Positions 50,810 through 59,261 are shown, numbered from the stretch's first letter. The stretch: 64,000 bases of DNA from HXMU1428-3 sp965215715 (GCA_965215715.1 OZ244129.1:558001-622000), one strand, 5' to 3'. Program-made: numbers and translations. The notes: generated by a model from the sequence alone, not told the origin.

Positions 50810-52123
50810 ATGATGAGACGACTTTTAAACATAAAGAGCTATAGCCAACTTGTTTGCCGTGTTTTGTTGCTGGTAAGCTGGGTGGGTTTGTTTGCTGGGC
50901 TGAAGGTTGTTCCGGTTCAAGCGGCTTATGTAACGCCTTTTCCCTCTGGGGGGACCTATAAGATACTGGTGCTCGGTGATGGCTTTGCTGATGGGGCTTG
51001 GTTGGGACTAAGCAGTGTGTTGAAGGGCAATCAAAAAATTGAGTTGTTTAAAGAGGTTAATTATGGGGCCAGACTAACGGCCCGCGGGCGTCAAGATTGG
51101 TTCAAAAAACTTGATAAGGTTTTAAATAAGCGGGCCTATGATATTGCGGTGGTTATGATCGGTAATGGTGACCGGCGCAAAGTTAAGATTAAGGGTAAAT
51201 CCTATGGCGCTGGGTCGCCTCAGTGGCGCAGTTATTATTCTGAGCGCATAAGAGGGGTTTTGCAAAAACTTAGCGCGAGGAAAATTTCCACCTATTGGAT
51301 TGGCTTGCCTATTGTGCGTTCTGATCGTGTGCGCACAGGGTTTGAACTGATCAATAATATCGTCAAGCAACAAACCGCGCGCTCGCAAGTTCGTTATATT
51401 GATCATTGGCTTCATTTTGCTAATGAAAATGGACAATACAGCTCTTATGGGCCTGATGTGAATGGCAAGATCAGACTTCTAAGATCAAGGGATGGGGTGT
51501 TTTTTACGCGTGCCGGCTATGAAAAGTTAGGTTTCTTCATTCAAAAATTTATTCAGCAAGATTTGCGTGAGGCTAGGGCGGAGCGTGATATTCCTTTATT
51601 GGGTGAGACGTCTGATCAGGAGTATTTGCTCAATCGTTATGCGCTGGATCACCCTAGAGACCGGCGGTCGCGCAATCGGCAAAAAACTGATCCTAAGAGG
51701 GATAAGAAGTTACAAGCATTAGCTGGTGTGTCAACAGAGCGGCAAAAATATGAATCTGCTAAGCATAGTAAAATCACATTGCCGGCAAAGAAATCACAAT
51801 TGGGCAAAGATATTGAATTGAAAATTATTCGCCCCGCTATACCAGCGGTTGCATTTACAATTTCGCGGCGTAACAATGCTTTTTCAAATGATCAGGCTGG
51901 TGCTGTTTTAATGAAAGAGCAGGATGAGAAAATTACCGGCTTTTCAATAGCTTCTTCTTTGGGGCAAATCACCGGTGATAATGATCAGCGCCGCATTCCG
52001 CTTACCCAGACACCCTATTATAAATTGGTGGTGCGCGGTGATGCTCAATTGGCAAAGCCTGGGCGTGCGGATTATTTTATTTTGCCAGCATCAGCTTTAG
52101 AGCAAAAAACAAAAGATAAATAA
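50810..52123 (+). CDS. DUF459 SGNH-hydrolase-like periplasmic protein
   Basis: The protein has a signal (LVCRVLLLVSWVGLFAGLKV) and the DUF459 domain. The block-I motif reads VLGDGFADGAWLGL, with Gly where SGNH hydrolases have the nucleophile Ser of GDS. Other blocks are VMIGNGDRRKV (block III/Asn) and FFTRAGYEKLGFF (block V with no clear His). This suggests a catalytically inactive or altered member. The C-terminal 150 residues are rich in basic and repeated residues. It lies 35 bp after the transglycosylase, so is probably co-transcribed; start ATG 50810 or TTG 50801. Confidence 0.8.
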   Translation: MMRRLLNIKSYSQLVCRVLLLVSWVGLFAGLKVVPVQAAYVTPFPSGGTYKILVLGDGFADGAWLGLSSVLKGNQKIELFKEVNYGARLTARGRQDWFKKLDKVLNKRAYDIAVVMIGNGDRRKVKIKGKSYGAGSPQWRSYYSERIRGVLQKLSARKISTYWIGLPIVRSDRVRTGFELINNIVKQQTARSQVRYIDHWLHFANENGQYSSYGPDVNGKIRLLRSRDGVFFTRAGYEKLGFFIQKFIQQDLREARAERDIPLLGETSDQEYLLNRYALDHPRDRRSRNRQKTDPKRDKKLQALAGVSTERQKYESAKHSKITLPAKKSQLGKDIELKIIRPAIPAVAFTISRRNNAFSNDQAGAVLMKEQDEKITGFSIASSLGQITGDNDQRRIPLTQTPYYKLVVRGDAQLAKPGRADYFILPASALEQKTKDK

Positions 52124-52147
52124 AAAAATAGAATTCTTTTTGTTCCT

Positions 52148-52939
52148 TTACCCGCCAAAGCTTTTAACCAAACTGCCGGCAATCATATGCCAACCATCCA
52201 CCAAGACGAAGAATATCAATTTAAAGGGTAGAGATATCATGACCGGTGGCAGCATCATCATACCCATGGACATGAGCACTGAGGCGACGACCAAATCAAT
52301 CACCACAAAGGGCACGAAGATTAAAAACCCAATTTCAAATGCTCGGCGGAGCTCAGAGATCATAAAGGCTGGAATGAGCACTGACATGGAGATCTCTTCG
52401 GGCGTTTCTGGGTTTGGTTTGCCAGATAAGTCTTGAAATAGAACCAGGTCTTTTTCGCGCACATGTTCACGCATGAAAACATGGAAGGGGGCGGAGGCTT
52501 TGGTAAAGGCTTCGCTGAGTTCGATTTCTTCTGCTATCAGTGGCTGGACCCCATCTTCATAAGCTTTTTGTAGCACTGGCGCCATAATAAAGGCGGTTAG
52601 GAACAGCGCCAGGCTGATCACCACATTGTTTGGCGGTGATTGCTGAATGCCGATGGCTGTGCGCAGTAACGAGAGCACAATGACAATCCGCGTAAAAGAA
52701 GTGACCATGATTAAAATGGAAGGGGCGATGCTTAAGATTGTGAGCAGAGCGATGATTTGCAACGCGCGCTCTGTTACACCGCCGCCTTCACCTAATGCAA
52801 TTGAGATGTCTTGCGCCGCAGCTTGGCCAATAAGCCCTGGGCTTATAAGCATTAGAGCGGCTAATCCTGAGACACTTATGCTGATAAGGCTCACAAGCAA
52901 AATACGTTGCGTGTAGGATGTTCGCTTATTCGTCGCCAT
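52148..52939 (-). CDS. fliP: Flagellar type III export protein FliP
   Basis: FliP is a core membrane component of the flagellar export gate. It has an N-terminal signal-like helix, then the conserved blocks PSILIMVTSFTRIVIVLSLL, QQSPPNNVVISLALFLTAFI and DLVVASVLMSMGMMMLPPVM. The start ATG 52939 has GAGGAG before it and overlaps fliO by 14 bp. The 263-residue length is normal. fliP and fliO form a short operon divergent from flgB. Confidence 0.96.
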   Translation of the reverse strand: MATNKRTSYTQRILLVSLISISVSGLAALMLISPGLIGQAAAQDISIALGEGGGVTERALQIIALLTILSIAPSILIMVTSFTRIVIVLSLLRTAIGIQQSPPNNVVISLALFLTAFIMAPVLQKAYEDGVQPLIAEEIELSEAFTKASAPFHVFMREHVREKDLVLFQDLSGKPNPETPEEISMSVLIPAFMISELRRAFEIGFLIFVPFVVIDLVVASVLMSMGMMMLPPVMISLPFKLIFFVLVDGWHMIAGSLVKSFGG

Positions 52940-53267
52940 CTGGTCTCTCCTCATTATCAACCAGGGGATCAGGTGAAAGCGTCTGGTTTTGGTCGCCAGT
53001 TGTTTTTATGCCTGTTTCGATGACTGATTGGTCGTTTGGACCTTGCAGTAACAGGTGCTCTACATTGTCGCGGCGGATGAGCAATAATTTTGATTTGTGA
53101 TCGAGTACGAGGGTTTCAACCAATTCTAGGCGGCGCTTGGAAGATTTCTTAAAAAGAGGGGTGGTGCCAGCTTGGGGCAGCACGAACTTTTTGATCAGCA
53201 GTGCCAGCCCTAGAATCAAGGCGATGACAAACAGCAGTGATATGACCCAGTAGGCCAGATAATCCAT
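52926..53267 (-). CDS. fliO: Flagellar biosynthesis protein FliO
   Basis: FliO assists FliP assembly. It is a short protein (113 residues) with one membrane helix (YWVISLLFVIALILGLALLI) and a basic-rich cytoplasmic domain (KKSSKRRLELVETLVLDHKS...LLLIRRDNVEHLLL). This order matches the FliO family, with an acidic tail. It overlaps fliP. Confidence 0.9.
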   Translation of the reverse strand: MDYLAYWVISLLFVIALILGLALLIKKFVLPQAGTTPLFKKSSKRRLELVETLVLDHKSKLLLIRRDNVEHLLLQGPNDQSVIETGIKTTGDQNQTLSPDPLVDNEERPDGDE

Positions 53268-53414
53268 TGAAAGCCCCTTTAAATTGATGCGGCACCTTTA
53301 ACAAGGCCGCCAGAGCGCTTCTTTTGAAATGATTTTAATGAAGAGCTCTGGATTCGTATTTTGGCGTTTCATTTTAATGGTGCTTTAGTATGCCCACCAC
53401 CATCCGCACTATTT

Positions 53415-53439
53415 CCAAAAACCGGTGCCCCCTTTTTGG
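53415..53439. repeat. Interspersed element core, copy E (25 bp)
   Basis: CCAAAAACCGGTGCCCCCTTTTTGG is a short imperfect palindrome with the same core as the repeats at 20157, 24908, 34546 and 56012. No clear terminal repeats flank it, so it is a remnant or a minimal form. It lies in the divergent promoter region of fliO and flgB. Confidence 0.6.
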
Positions 53440-53524
53440 CGGCGCGCCGTACCCGGCAATAATTACCTGATTTGCCTGCTATTCTGGCGATAAAAATCAA
53501 CGCAATCCCCAAAATATAAAAATC

Positions 53525-53541
53525 TTTACCGTGCGTTAACC
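53525..53541 (+). promoter_or_regulatory. Degenerate CtrA-like site before flgB
   Basis: TTTA (53525-53528), seven bases and TTAACC (53536-53541) match the CtrA box with one mismatch in the first half-site. It is 66 bp before the flgB start. CtrA controls flagellar genes in other alphaproteobacteria, so the position is suggestive. The evidence is one sequence match only. Confidence 0.3.
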
Positions 53542-53606
53542 ATATGCAGGGCAAAATTTGCCTATGAAGGTGGCTTTTGGCCGAACGAAGGAGCTTTGAG
53601 GGTTTT

Positions 53607-54005
53607 ATGCTGAATGACTTGCCATTAATGGGCTTTATTCGTGATAAAATGAAGTGGCATCAAAACCGCCAGTCTGTGCTTGCTAGCAATGTGGCGAACG
53701 CTGATACGCCGCGCTATCAACCGCAAGATCTCAAAGCTTTAAAGTTTGAAACACAATTGTCCCAGGTCTCTAAACCGAAAACGGGTATGGCGATTACGAA
53801 TAAGAATCATATCAATGTTGCAAGTGGCTCAAGTGAATTTGATAGCCGGTCGGGTAAAGATTTTGAGGTAACACCAAGTGGCAATGCCGTGGTGTTGGAA
53901 GATCAAATGATGAAAGTGGCGGCCAACCAATTTGATTATCAATTGGCGACAACGGTTTATTCTCGCTCTTTAGGGTTGTTGAAGATTGCCATTGGGCGCA
54001 GTTAA
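53607..54005 (+). CDS. flgB: Flagellar basal-body rod protein FlgB
   Basis: FlgB forms the proximal rod. The 132-residue sequence has the family helices and the conserved VLASNVANADTPRYQPQDLK near the N-terminus and the C-terminal FDYQLATTVYSRSLGLLK. I start it at ATG 53607 (MLNDLPLMGF) with GAGGG just before it; the frame opens at TTG 53577. It is first in the operon flgB-flgC-fliE-fliQ-fliR-flhB. Confidence 0.95.
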   Translation: MLNDLPLMGFIRDKMKWHQNRQSVLASNVANADTPRYQPQDLKALKFETQLSQVSKPKTGMAITNKNHINVASGSSEFDSRSGKDFEVTPSGNAVVLEDQMMKVAANQFDYQLATTVYSRSLGLLKIAIGRS

Positions 54006-54034
54006 AGGGTGCTTTTTAAAAGGGATTTTTTGTT

Positions 54035-54445
54035 ATGGATTTGCTTAACAGTTTAAAGATTGCAGCCACGGGGCTTGGGGCGCAGTCTCACCGGATGCGC
54101 ATTATTTCTGAAAATATTGCCAATACTGATAGTACTTCTACAGAAAAAGGGGGCGATCCTTACCGGCGCAAAGTTGCGACTTTTAAGCAAGAATTTGATC
54201 GAACCATGGGCGCTGATGTGGTGCATGCAGGTAAAATTAAATATGACAAGAGTGATTTTGGTATGCGGTTTGAGCCTGGGCATCCTTCTGCTGATGATAA
54301 GGGGTATGTGAAAACGCCTAATGTTAACGGGTTGGTAGAAGCTATGGATATGCGCGAGGCGCAGCGCTCTTATGAGGCGAATTTGAATGTGATTACCTCT
54401 GCGCGCCGGATGTTGGCCAAAACATTAGAGATATTAAGAGTTTAA
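54035..54445 (+). CDS. flgC: Flagellar basal-body rod protein FlgC
   Basis: FlgC is a rod subunit related to FlgB. The N-terminal ISENIANTDSTSTEKGGDPY (rod signature) and the C-terminal NVNGLVEAMDMREAQRSYEA, followed by NLNVITSARRMLAKTLEIL, are typical. Length 136 is normal. It lies 29 bp behind flgB. Confidence 0.96.
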   Translation: MDLLNSLKIAATGLGAQSHRMRIISENIANTDSTSTEKGGDPYRRKVATFKQEFDRTMGADVVHAGKIKYDKSDFGMRFEPGHPSADDKGYVKTPNVNGLVEAMDMREAQRSYEANLNVITSARRMLAKTLEILRV

Positions 54446-54495
54446 ATAAATTATTTGTTGTGCGTTTGGGATTGTTTTTTTAAGGAATAAAAATC

Positions 54496-54816
54496 ATGAC
54501 AGTTAGCGCAAATTATGCGGCCAATGCCTACGCCAATGCTCTCAAAGCAAGCCAGGATTTGCAAAAGAATGCCAAAGATAGCGGTGCTGTGGCTGATACA
54601 GGGCAATTTGCTGATTTGGTTACAGGCGCCGTTGATGCGGTTGCCAAGTCTGGGCAAAGGGCTGAGGCCACAGCGCTTGATGTGGCTCAAGGAAAGGGCA
54701 ATTTGGTTGATTTGGTAACCACAATTGCTGAAACAGAGGTGGCCATGGAGACTTTGGTGACGACACGTGACCGTGTTATTAGCGCTTATCGTGATATTAT
54801 GAATATGCCGATATAG
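54496..54816 (+). CDS. fliE: Flagellar hook-basal body protein FliE
   Basis: FliE connects the MS ring to the rod. The 106-residue protein has the family end VAMETLVTTRDRVISAYRDIMNMPI and a helical first half (ASQDLQKNAKDSG). Length is standard, and the position between flgC and fliQ is conserved in many alphaproteobacteria. Confidence 0.95.
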   Translation: MTVSANYAANAYANALKASQDLQKNAKDSGAVADTGQFADLVTGAVDAVAKSGQRAEATALDVAQGKGNLVDLVTTIAETEVAMETLVTTRDRVISAYRDIMNMPI

Positions 54817-54947
54817 GCTTTGGCTTCTTTTTACCCGTGACTATCTAACAAAGAATCATCGCGCAGGCCTTTGGCTCGGTTTATAATTGTTGGCGAATCT
54901 TTATCCTTGTTATCAGGTTTCATAAGCTTTTTGGAAAGGTTTGATCA

Positions 54948-55211
54948 ATGAGCGGTGCTGAAGTTATGGATGTCGGGCGTGATGCAATTATTGTGTTGCT
55001 GAAAGTTTCTGGCCCGCCAATGATTATTGGTTTGTTGGTTGGTTTAATCATTGCCCTGTTTCAAGCCTTGACCCAAATCCAAGAAATGACGTTGGTGTTT
55101 GTACCAAAAATCATTGCTATTTTTGTAAGTGTGATGGTGGCCATGCCATTTATGGCTAGCTCATTGGGTGGGTTTATGGAACGCGTGATGAGCCATGTGG
55201 CGGGGGGCTGA
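54948..55211 (+). CDS. fliQ: Flagellar export gate protein FliQ
   Basis: FliQ is a two-helix component of the export gate. The protein of 87 residues has IVLLKVSGPPMIIGLLVGLI and the conserved FQALTQIQEMTLVFVPKIIA, then a second helix. It follows fliE after 131 bp, a gap that may contain a separate promoter, and precedes fliR by 33 bp. Confidence 0.95.
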   Translation: MSGAEVMDVGRDAIIVLLKVSGPPMIIGLLVGLIIALFQALTQIQEMTLVFVPKIIAIFVSVMVAMPFMASSLGGFMERVMSHVAGG

Positions 55212-55244
55212 CGAAGCAATTGGTCCACCAAAAGAAGCGGCGCT

Positions 55245-56009
55245 ATGACGTTTAGTCTGCAATATCTTCCGGCAACTGCCTTTGCGCTATTTATTATTTT
55301 TTCTCGCATCGGCCCGCTTGTTATGATGCTGCCTGGCATTGGTGAGCATTCGGTGCCTATGCGTTCTCGGCTTGCTTTTGCTGTGATGCTGACTGTTTGT
55401 ATTTACCCGATTGTTGTTGGCCAGTTGCCACCTTTGCCAACCAGTTTGGTTGGGCTGGTGGGTATGAGCTTGAAAGAGGCAGCTATTGGGTTTGCTTTTG
55501 GCGGGTTGGTCAAGATGATTTCTGCCGGGTTGCAGGTTGCTGGTAATGTGATCTCTTTTCAGTCGGGTTTATCTTTTGCTCAAACAGCAGATCCGATGAC
55601 TGGGCGCTCTGATGCTGTGTTTTCAAGTTTTTTGATGATGCTTGGCACTGTGATGATTTTGGTAATGGATTTACACCATCTTTTGATCGCAGCGATGTAT
55701 GACAGCTATATGCTGTTCCCGCCGCAAGAGGGGCTGGAGATTGCTCCGTTTAGTGATGCGGCTGTGATGGTAGTGGTCAATGCGTTTAAAATTGGGGTGC
55801 AGATTTCAACACCGTTTATTGTTTTTGGCTTGGTGTTTTTTTTGGGGCTTGGGATTTTGTCTCGGCTTATTCCGCAAATTCAGGTGTTTTTTATTGCGAT
55901 GCCAGCCAATATTTACATCGGCGTTTTACTGTTTGCTTTGTTACTCGGCTCAATGATGACGTGGTACCTGAGTTATTATGAAGCGGCGATTAGTAATTTA
56001 ATGAGATAG
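55245..56009 (+). CDS. fliR: Flagellar export gate protein FliR
   Basis: FliR is a multi-pass export-gate protein. It has about six hydrophobic segments, the conserved RIGPLVMMLPGIGEHSVPMR near the N-terminus and SGLSFAQTADPMTGRSDAVF in the middle. Length 254 is normal. The stop codon is followed after 2 bp by a repeat element (56012-56055). Confidence 0.95.
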   Translation: MTFSLQYLPATAFALFIIFSRIGPLVMMLPGIGEHSVPMRSRLAFAVMLTVCIYPIVVGQLPPLPTSLVGLVGMSLKEAAIGFAFGGLVKMISAGLQVAGNVISFQSGLSFAQTADPMTGRSDAVFSSFLMMLGTVMILVMDLHHLLIAAMYDSYMLFPPQEGLEIAPFSDAAVMVVVNAFKIGVQISTPFIVFGLVFFLGLGILSRLIPQIQVFFIAMPANIYIGVLLFALLLGSMMTWYLSYYEAAISNLMR

Positions 56010-56011
56010 AA

Positions 56012-56055
56012 CGTTTCACTCAAAAGTGGGCACCGGTTTTGGGACCAATGAAACG
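56012..56055. repeat. Interspersed element, copy D (44 bp, short form)
   Basis: CGTTTCA and TGAAACG flank a core CAAAAGTGGGCACCGGTTTTG, matching the hairpin-2 half of the larger copies. It sits between fliR and flhB, beginning 2 bp after the fliR stop. Terminal arms differ from the longer copies, so this is a half-element or separate subfamily. Confidence 0.75.
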
Positions 56056-56079
56056 CTTAAAAACGAATAAGGGTTTGCC

Positions 56080-57156
56080 ATGGCTGGCGATGAACCAGAT
56101 CAAAGTGAAAAAACCGAAGACCCCAGTGAGAAAAAGCTGCGCGAGGCGCGCGAGAAGGGGAATGTGGTTAAAAGCCAGGAGGTCAATAGCTGGTTTATGT
56201 TGACCGCTGCCACTTTGGTGGTGTTGATGTTTTCAAACGATATGGCGGGGCAACTGTCGACCTCCTTACAAAGCTTTTTGTTTAATGCCCATGATATTTC
56301 GGTTACTGGACAGGGCGGTGTGGTGATCATGAAGAGTGTGCTTTGGGCGATTGTCGCGGCTTTGTTTTTGCCGTTTCTGGTGTTTGTTATTGCGGCCCTG
56401 GCAGGCAATTTGGTGCAACATGGGTTTCTTATTCAAACAGAGACCATTCAACCCAAACTTTCTAAAATTTCTGTGTTGCAAGGGTTTCAACGTTTATTTT
56501 CAATGACGTCTTTGGTTAATTTTGCAAAGAGCTTGGCCAAACTGCTTATTGTTACTGTTTTGATCTTGGTAATCATGTGGCCGTCTCGCGATAGCCTTGA
56601 TGTAATGGTGTCTATGGAACTGGGGGCTTTATTGCCCCATGTCCAAGTGTTGTCGTTGAAAATATTAGGGGCTGTGGTGGCGCTGTATTCGGTTGTTGCG
56701 GTGCTTGATTATAGCTATCAGCGCCAGCAATGGTGGAACAAGCTGAAGATGACCGCGCAAGAGGTTAAAGACGAGTATAAGCAGCAAGAAGGCGACCCGA
56801 TGGTGAAAGCTAAAATTCGCCAAATTCGTATGGAGCGAGGTCGTAAACGGATGATGTCGGCCGTGCCAGAGGCCTCTGTGGTGATTACCAACCCGACCCA
56901 TTATGCCGTGGCGTTGAAATATGAAAAAGGCATGCAAGCGCCTGTTTGTATGGCCAAGGGGGTGGATGCCTTAGCGTTAAAAATCAGGGAAATTGCCGGG
57001 GAGCATGATATCCCGTTATTTGAAAACCCACCTTTAGCCAGAGCATTGCATGCAGGTGTGGAAGTGGATGATGAAATCCCGCCGGAACATTATAAGGCTG
57101 TGGCTGAAGTTATTGGCTTTGTTATGCGCCAAAATGATAAGGAAAAAGTCAGCTAA
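56080..57156 (+). CDS. flhB: Flagellar export switch protein FlhB
   Basis: FlhB controls the substrate switch from rod/hook to filament. It has four membrane helices and a cytoplasmic C-terminal domain with the autocleavage site NPTH (near residue 271) in VVITNPTHYAVALKY, followed by PVCMAKGVDALALKI and ENPPLARALH. Length 358 is normal. The start ATG 56080 follows the repeat element. Confidence 0.97.
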   Translation: MAGDEPDQSEKTEDPSEKKLREAREKGNVVKSQEVNSWFMLTAATLVVLMFSNDMAGQLSTSLQSFLFNAHDISVTGQGGVVIMKSVLWAIVAALFLPFLVFVIAALAGNLVQHGFLIQTETIQPKLSKISVLQGFQRLFSMTSLVNFAKSLAKLLIVTVLILVIMWPSRDSLDVMVSMELGALLPHVQVLSLKILGAVVALYSVVAVLDYSYQRQQWWNKLKMTAQEVKDEYKQQEGDPMVKAKIRQIRMERGRKRMMSAVPEASVVITNPTHYAVALKYEKGMQAPVCMAKGVDALALKIREIAGEHDIPLFENPPLARALHAGVEVDDEIPPEHYKAVAEVIGFVMRQNDKEKVS

Positions 57157-57190
57157 ACCTTTAAGTCACTGAATTTGTTTGAAAAAATAT

Positions 57191-57208
57191 GTTCAGGTTC
57201 GGTTCAGG
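57191..57208 (+). promoter_or_regulatory. Direct GTTCAGG repeats, 11-bp period
   Basis: GTTCAGG occurs at 57191-57197 and 57202-57208, spaced by 11 bp centre to centre, i.e. one helical turn. Such tandem repeats are typical binding sites for OmpR/PhoB-type response regulators. It is 170 bp before the small basic secreted protein gene at 57379 and just behind flhB. The regulator is not identified. Confidence 0.4.
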
Positions 57209-57378
57209 TTAATTCTTCTATTCTCAAAATCAAGGATCAAGGACGTTCAAGTGTCCAGCAAATGGCCTTTTTGCCCCTATGTGGTTTGTGCCATTTATAT
57301 TGCTAGAGCTGGTATTGGGGTTCGTTCTTTGAAGTTAAGGAAAAGGGCTTTTGTATTGAGAGCCTGGAGGAGATTAAA

Positions 57379-57678
57379 ATGACGATAACCATGCCAAAAA
57401 AAATGATGATGATGGCTGCAACGCTGATGTTAGCGTTGGGCGTTACATCAACTGTTCAAATTAATAATGCACAAGCTCATCACCGCGATGGTCGTGTCAT
57501 TGCTGGGGTGATTGCCGGCGCTGCACTGCTGGCAATTATTGCCAGTAAGCATCGTAAGAAGCACCGTCGTTATCATCGTCGTCACCACTATTATGATCAT
57601 GGGTATGACCGCCGTTATTATGGGCGCCCCCATCGTAAGCACCGCCGCTTCCGTCGTCATCGCCGGAATCACTGGTAA
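57379..57678 (+). CDS. Small secreted His/Arg/Tyr-rich protein 1
   Basis: The 99-residue protein has a signal peptide (MMMMAATLMLALGVTSTVQI) and a second hydrophobic helix (VIAGVIAGAALLAIIA), then a tail of about 40 residues composed almost only of Arg, His, Tyr, Lys and Gly (RYHRRHHYYDHGYDRRYYG), ending RRNHW. A strong ribosome site (ggagga) precedes the ATG. The gene at 57931 has a similar tail. Similar small secreted proteins are frequent in Hyphomicrobiales, with no known function; polyanion or metal binding is possible. Confidence 0.75.
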   Translation: MTITMPKKMMMMAATLMLALGVTSTVQINNAQAHHRDGRVIAGVIAGAALLAIIASKHRKKHRRYHRRHHYYDHGYDRRYYGRPHRKHRRFRRHRRNHW

Positions 57679-57686
57679 GCGGTGTA

Positions 57687-57720
57687 ACAATCAAAATACC
57701 CCAGATCTTATTTTGATTGT
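57687..57720. other. Hairpin with 12-bp arms, followed by a C10 tract
   Basis: ACAATCAAAATA (57687-57698) pairs perfectly with TATTTTGATTGT (57709-57720). It is followed 11 bp later by ten consecutive C (57732-57741). It lies between the two small basic protein genes. It may be a terminator with a weak T-tract or an mRNA-stabilising structure. Confidence 0.7.
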
Positions 57721-57747
57721 CTAAAATTTGTCCCCCCCCCCTAGTGT

Positions 57748-57787
57748 GCTGTGCAGCTTTTGCTGCGCAGCCTTTGGCTGTTTTTTT
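57748..57787 (+). terminator. Two overlapping terminator hairpins
   Basis: GCTGTGCAGC (57748-57757) and GCTGCGCAGC (57762-57771) form a stem with a TTTT loop. CAGCC (57768-57772) also pairs with GGCTG (57776-57780), followed at once by seven T. The two alternative stems share bases, which allows switching, but the simplest reading is a terminator for the small secreted protein gene. Confidence 0.75.
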
Positions 57788-57930
57788 GTTACTATAGCGT
57801 TATAAGAAAATTGAATATGTTTTTGAAAAAACAATAAATAAAAAACATCTCTTCACATGGTTTTTATTAACAAGTGTTAACAAAGTGTGCCATAATACAA
57901 AAATATTATGAGTGAAAATAGGAGGTCTGT

Positions 57931-58296
57931 ATGAAGGACTCTCAAATGAAAATATGGAGCTTGATGGCCAAGGGCTTGGCTGTTGTGGTGCTTCTTGTTG
58001 CCGGTGCTTTTAGCCCCGCACAAGCTGCAAAGTTGGTGCCTGCTAAAGCTAGCATTGCTGAAGTCACACCGGCTAAAATTCCTTATGTGGAGAATGTCCA
58101 TTATCGTAGAGGTGGCATTCGTATTTATATTGGTCGTGGCTATCCTTATTATCGCCATCGCCGGTACTACCGACCATACGGCTATTATCGGCCTTATCGT
58201 TACTATCGTTCTCATCGACGGTATCGTTCTCATCGTCGGTATCGTAAATGGCGTCGGTATCGCAGATTGCGTCGGTTAAGACGGCGTTATTGGTAA
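57931..58296 (+). CDS. Small secreted Arg/Tyr-rich protein 2
   Basis: The 121-residue protein has a signal peptide (LAVVVLLVAGAFSPAQAAKL), a spacer of about 30 residues and a tail of about 60 residues made of Tyr and Arg with a few His and Gly (YRRGGIRIYIGRGYPYYRHR and onward), ending RRRYW. AGGAGG lies seven bases before the ATG. It is similar in plan to the protein at 57379 and probably arose by duplication or shared selection. Function unknown. Confidence 0.75.
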   Translation: MKDSQMKIWSLMAKGLAVVVLLVAGAFSPAQAAKLVPAKASIAEVTPAKIPYVENVHYRRGGIRIYIGRGYPYYRHRRYYRPYGYYRPYRYYRSHRRYRSHRRYRKWRRYRRLRRLRRRYW

Positions 58297-58328
58297 GCCA
58301 TTTGACCCGTTGATTTAAGGTCATAAAG

Positions 58329-58363
58329 AACCCGGCAAGGTATTTCTGAGCCGGGTTTTTTTA
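58329..58363 (+). terminator. Rho-independent terminator after small secreted protein 2
   Basis: AACCCGGC (58329-58336) pairs with GCCGGGTT (58350-58357) and is followed by a T-tract. A near-direct duplication of GGGTTTTTTATATGAG follows immediately (58352 on and 58369 on), a tandem repeat of about 17 bp. The stem may also act for the convergent rlmB gene. Confidence 0.85.
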
Positions 58364-58399
58364 TATGAGCGGGTTTTTTATATGAGACTGTCAGGCTTT

Positions 58400-59218
58400 T
58401 CAGTTTGGATCGTTGGGGGATTGAAAATGATGAAAGGCAATGGCTGCGGCATTTGAAACATTTAAGCTGGCAAATGCCCCTGTGGCTGTAATTTTGCAGA
58501 TGCTATCACATTGCTCTTTGCTTAAGCGGCGCAGGCCCTTTTCTTCAGCGCCCAGAACCAAAGCGAGTGGCTGCGTGGCTGGCATTGAGAATTGTTCCAT
58601 TGTGTCTTGGCCCAAGCCGTCAAAGCCGATGCGGAAAAAGCCGCGCTCACCCAGTTTGGTTAGGGTTTGAGCAAGGTTGCCAACCAGAATAATGCCAACA
58701 TGCTCCAGCCCGCCGCAAGCGGTTTTGGCAAGTGTGCCAGTAAGGGGCGGGCTGTGGCGCTGGGTCATGATGAGGTGAGAGATGCCGAAGGCGGCCGCGG
58801 AGCGCAAAATGGCGCCCACATTGTGGGGGTCAGAGACTTGATCGAGCACAACAATGCGTTCTTGGCCTGTCAGGTCTTCGATCGCCAGAGTGGGCAAGGG
58901 GGTGGTGATTAATAAAGCGCCTTGGTGCACAGGGTCTGGGCCAATTTGTTGTTCAATGTCTTTGGGGGAGGCCTCTTCAAAGTTAGGTAAGGGCTTATTG
59001 AGACTTTCTTGGATCCGGCTGGCGGCATTTTTTGTGAGCAAGAGAGATTTAATCTCTCTTTCAGGATTGTTCAGGGCTGCGGCAACAGCATGAATGCCCC
59101 AAATGGTTGGGTCATTGGTTGGCGGGCTTTTTTTAAATTGAGGCTTGCCTTTGCCTTTGTGAAATTGTTTTTTACCTGATGAAGCAGGTGATTTTGTGCT
59201 GTTGCGAGATTTTGTCAT
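58400..59218 (-). CDS. rlmB: 23S rRNA (guanosine-2251-2'-O)-methyltransferase RlmB
   Basis: RlmB is a SPOUT-family methyltransferase that modifies G2251 of 23S rRNA. The N-terminal substrate domain (TIWGIHAVAAALNNPEREIK) and the SPOUT knot motifs (IVVLDQVSDPHNVGAILRSA, LALVLGAEEKGLRRL, NVSNAAAIAFHHF) are clear. Length 272 includes a basic N-terminal tail. It is convergent with the secreted protein gene, and divergent from the tRNA-Tyr gene. Confidence 0.95.
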   Translation of the reverse strand: MTKSRNSTKSPASSGKKQFHKGKGKPQFKKSPPTNDPTIWGIHAVAAALNNPEREIKSLLLTKNAASRIQESLNKPLPNFEEASPKDIEQQIGPDPVHQGALLITTPLPTLAIEDLTGQERIVVLDQVSDPHNVGAILRSAAAFGISHLIMTQRHSPPLTGTLAKTACGGLEHVGIILVGNLAQTLTKLGERGFFRIGFDGLGQDTMEQFSMPATQPLALVLGAEEKGLRRLSKEQCDSICKITATGAFASLNVSNAAAIAFHHFQSPNDPN

Positions 59219-59261
59219 GAACCTTAGCTAACGGAAAAAGCGAAAAGCTGCAAATTTGATG

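Noticed and set aside
53525..57156. Flagellar cluster as a novel system
   Set aside because: The order fliOP / flgBC-fliE-fliQR-flhB is ordinary for alphaproteobacteria and all proteins look complete.
57179..57382. Short open frame before the small secreted protein gene
   Set aside because: No ribosome site, overlaps the start of the next gene and has random composition.
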